DNA of 64,000 nt from Cocos nucifera (taxonomy: Eukaryota > Streptophyta > Magnoliopsida > Arecales > Arecaceae): positions 310,001 through 374,000 of the forward strand of contig QRFJ01000386.1 in assembly GCA_006176705.1 (NCBI GenBank), read 5' to 3'. Shown in pieces: positions 60,800-64,000 of this stretch. Below the pieces are notes generated by a model. It was not told where the DNA came from and searched no databases. It saw nothing but the letters and a program-made list of their open reading frames with translations. A program made the position numbers and the translations under genes. Position 1 is the stretch's first letter; each line of letters begins with the position of its first letter.

Positions 60800-61600
60800 C
60801 CAAAATATCCTCCATATTTATTTAACTGCATACCGCATTAATTTAACTATGTATTATGTTTAGTTAACTATGCACTATATTAATTTAACTATATATAATT
60901 TTTATTTAACTATATATAATATTTATTTAATTATGTATCATATTAATTTAACTATATATAGTATTTATTTAATAATATATACTATTCATTTAACTATATA
61001 TAATATTTAATTAACTGTATACTATATTTAGTTAGCTGTGTATGGTATTCATTTAACCATGTGCAGTATTCATTTAACTATGTACCATATTAATTTAACT
61101 GTATACTATATTTAGTTAACTATATACTATATTAATTTAACTATGTATAATTTTTATTTAACTATATACATTATTTATTTAACTATGCAGTGTTTATTTA
61201 ATTAAGTGTTATGTTAATTTAACTATGTATAGTATTTATTTAATTATGTATAATATTTAATTAACTATATACTATATTTAATTAATGGTATACAGTATTC
61301 ATTTAACTATATGTGTTATTCATTTAACTATATACTATATTAATTTAACTATCTACTATATTTATTTAACTGTATATAATATTAATTTAATTTTATATAA
61401 TTTTATTTAATTCTGTACCGTATTCATTTAACTGTGTGTCATATTAATTTAACTATATATAGTGTTTATCTAACTGTGTAGATTGTTCATTTAATTGTGT
61501 ACACTGTTTATTTAACTGCATACTATATTTAGTTATCTATATACAATATTAATTTAACTATGTACTACAGTAATTTAACTGTGTACTATATTTAGTTAAT
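60800..61600. repeat. AT-rich minisatellite
   Basis: Degenerate tandem copies of a unit of about 20-24 bases containing ATTTAACTAT(A/G)TA(C/T)(T/A)ATATT, roughly three dozen copies, with substitutions in most. No coding potential. Confidence 0.85.
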
Positions 61601-62115
61601 TATTACTATAAAAAAATAGGATTTTAGCGATTAAAAAATCGATCATTAAAAATCAAAAATTGATCGCTAATAATTTAGCGATCTATTTTGCGATAAAAAA
61701 TTTTTAATCGCAAAAAGGCTGGTTGAAAATATTTTTCAATTAATTTTTTCAATCGTAAAATCTAGCGATCGATTTATCGATAAAAAAATATTAAAATTAT
61801 TAAAATTAAAAACTTGTGACTGATTTTTCAATCAAAAAATCAGTTGCTAATTTTCAAAAAAAATATAAAAAATAAATAATTTAATTTCTAAAAATTAAAA
61901 ATTTATAAAATATGGTTTCTAATTTCTAAAAAAATTATTTTTTTAATTTTTAAATCGATCATAAATTTGATCATAAATTTTTTGAAAAATATTTTTTTAA
62001 AAAAATTAATCACAAAATCGATCGTTCAATTAATTAAAAAATATTAAACTATAAATTTAAATAAGAATCGATCGAAAATTTGATCGATTCTTGCCGAGAT
62101 TGATGAATTTCATTA
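61601..62115. mobile_element. Possible CACTA-like terminus with GCGAT/ATCGC subterminal words
   Basis: ACTATAAAAAAATAGGATTTTAGCGATT resembles a CACTA-type terminus that lost its first C (shown in part). It is followed by many GCGAT, ATCGATC, AATCGCAAAA and their complements to about 62100. No opposite end (TAGTG) or coding sequence found. Confidence 0.4.
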
Positions 62116-64000
62116 CATCGTATCGTTAAGGAAGATAGTTGACTACATACTGATGATGGCCACATCGACTATCAAATTTTAAAAGATCATATCGAAATCA
62201 TTAATGAAAATGGCTAATCCTCATTGAGCTAAGCGGGATTAGTTGCCAAACTTCGAAAAATGTAGATGGAATCAGGGAATGATGAATTGGGAGAGGGCAG
62301 AATTTCCAATTATTTTTTTTCTTTATGGCTCCAATTTTATCTTATAAATAAAAAAAATCAAGAAACTCTAGAAAAAATATGCAATACATTGCATCACTCT
62401 CTTTTTTATTTGTTTCATAATTTTTTTTATTTGAACGTCGGAGCTAATTTTGATGAATGTCTTCCTCCAACGACTCCGACGTGAATCGGAATCTCACGGC
62501 TTCAGCACCTATAAATTTGTCATTAGGCCGTCCATCTACGCCTGCCTCTTAATTGCATGGACGATGCTGAGGTATCAACGTTGCATGGTAGCTGATGTAG
62601 TTGTGGTGCTGGAGGTGACGCCTTGCCGTAGTCCTTTTTAAAAGACTAACGGCCGGTGACAATAGGTATGATAGAGATCCTTGTACGGATTGGAGCCCAC
62701 ATCCTCACGAGTCCCTCTCAACCCATCTCTCTCCACCACGGGGGTGTCTTAACGACCTTACCTTCTTTCCTCGATTTGAGGCTTTTGCTTTCGATCTTAC
62801 CGATAATACCGCCCTCATCGCCCGTCGGTCGATTTTGCTGGCGCCCCCCGTGGCCCGTCGGGTCATTGGTAGATAGATAGGAGGCAGGGAGCGAGCGAGA
62901 AAATTTTAGATAGACGAAATATCCGAAAAATTTTGTAACCATCTTAATACATCATGTATCGAGCATTTCAATATATTATTATTACTATTTTTTATCGGAT
63001 TTTTCAACTCAAAATACTAATATGATATTTTTTTATTAATTTTATCTACAACGCACGTGATAGACTAAGTTTATACAAAAATTCTTCGTCACGAGGGACG
63101 CCCAAGTCTCGATCCTAGGTTATAACAACTGCCCGATTCCAAGAAGTCCATGATACCATCCCCCTCGCCACCGATGTCGCATATAGGATGGGTATAGAAG
63201 CAATCCCCAATGCTATGTGCTAGGGTGCATGCTCCTAAAGGGTAGAATTTTACCGGACAACACTCGAAAGATAATTTAGAGGGGCTTTCAGAGTCATCCG
63301 ATGTCATAGCATTGCTCTAATCTAATGCAGCAGAATGATCTAGCTAATGGGCTAATTTTCTGTCTACTCTAAATGTTTTTTTTTTTTTTTGGTAAGAACG
63401 CATGTAGTTTATTTAATCTACCTTCATTGTCCAAAGGTTTTGGAATACCCTCCGGCTCAATTGGTCACAATGCAAAAAGAGAACATCGGCCTACCCCGCA
63501 GAACGTGTGACCCGATGGGCCTGAAGAGAGGAGCCCATGCTTCATCCAAACTTCTAATTTAAAGCCATAATAATTCCGGCCCACCAAGAGCAGAGTTATT
63601 TAATCGAGGTCAAACAACGCGAGGATGTCCCGCCTCTCATTTCCAATGTAGACCAAACATTTCCTGATGTTATTAGAAGAACAAATCATTTTGCGTGCCA
63701 GTTTACCAAGCCGGGGGGTTTAGTGTGAATTTTGCTGTTGGTATATGAGAGATGCACATTTGTTGTCGTTCTATAATCTTGGCGAAAAATGTTTTATTGA
63801 TTACGTGTGAGTGTGCATCAGAAGGTTGAATCCAATTCAAACGAACAATGTCTTTAAGTTCGTGCTTGTTGGAAGCTGGCGTGTTATTGTAAGCAATAAG
63901 AGATCCTTTTTCAAGGTAAATTGATCAGCGTGCCCCATCCAAATAGCTCTAGAATTTCTTCTCTAGCATCTCGCAAGCGTTACAAGCCACATGACTGATG
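62116..64000. other. Unassigned sequence at the right edge
   Basis: Mixed composition, T13 run near 63380. A more GC-balanced stretch (62450-62900) and 63410-64000 might be old retroelement fragments, but I see no conserved motif and no intact gene. Confidence 0.5.

Noticed and set aside
63410..64000. Possible retroelement RNase H or LINE fragment
   Set aside because: Translations gave no conserved catalytic block; evidence is too weak for a feature call.

Overview
The window is nuclear DNA of a flowering plant. Spliceosomal introns with GT..AG borders, 5'-UTR introns, Tat-lineage Ty3/gypsy, hAT and CACTA elements, and three plant gene families all point that way. A GC-rich first coding exon (cytokinin dehydrogenase), a very repeat-rich AT background and large TE-filled introns suggest a monocot. 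A palm-like genome is my guess, not something I can prove from the sequence.

Layout. 1-8752: a degenerate Tat-lineage Ty3/gypsy LTR retrotransposon on the minus strand. Its 3' LTR is cut by the window start. Next to that LTR lies a tandem array of GGAGAT-x3-ATCTCC palindromes. 10.1-14.4 kb: a small ubiquitin-like gene (plus strand) whose 3.6-kb 5'-UTR intron holds an 85-bp (TA)n tract and a ~1-kb foldback element. 16230-21715: a gag-only, non-autonomous relative of the first retroelement on the plus strand, with the same palindromic array. The two elements point away from each other and bracket the ubiquitin-like gene.

24.3-31.1 kb: an intact eight-coding-exon minus-strand gene for a three-RRM hnRNP Q/R-like (LIF2-like) protein of 462 aa, with a 3.6-kb 5'-UTR intron that carries a solo LTR. 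33.8-47.9 kb: an intact minus-strand gene for a ceramidase-like CREST-superfamily membrane protein (about 260 aa). Its 8-kb intron 5 contains a complete but decayed hAT transposon with a perfect 8-bp target duplication. 48.1-49.9 kb: a second large foldback element. 50460-56804: an internally deleted CACTA (En/Spm) transposon carrying a GC-rich triplicated block. 57.1-60.3 kb: a four-exon minus-strand cytokinin dehydrogenase (CKX) gene with two opposite frameshifts in exon 1 and a MITE-like inverted repeat just upstream. 60.8-64 kb: an AT-rich minisatellite, a possible CACTA-like end, and sequence in which I recognise no gene.

The host genes (ubiquitin-like, RRM, ceramidase-like, CKX) do not form a pathway. 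They are ordinary plant genes separated and invaded by transposons. I found no convincing new multi-gene system. The features most worth a second look are the palindromic arrays shared by the two retroelements, the divergent ubiquitin-like gene with polyubiquitin-style architecture, the CREST-motif gene with an unclear 3' end, the GC-rich triplication in the CACTA element and the frameshifted CKX gene.
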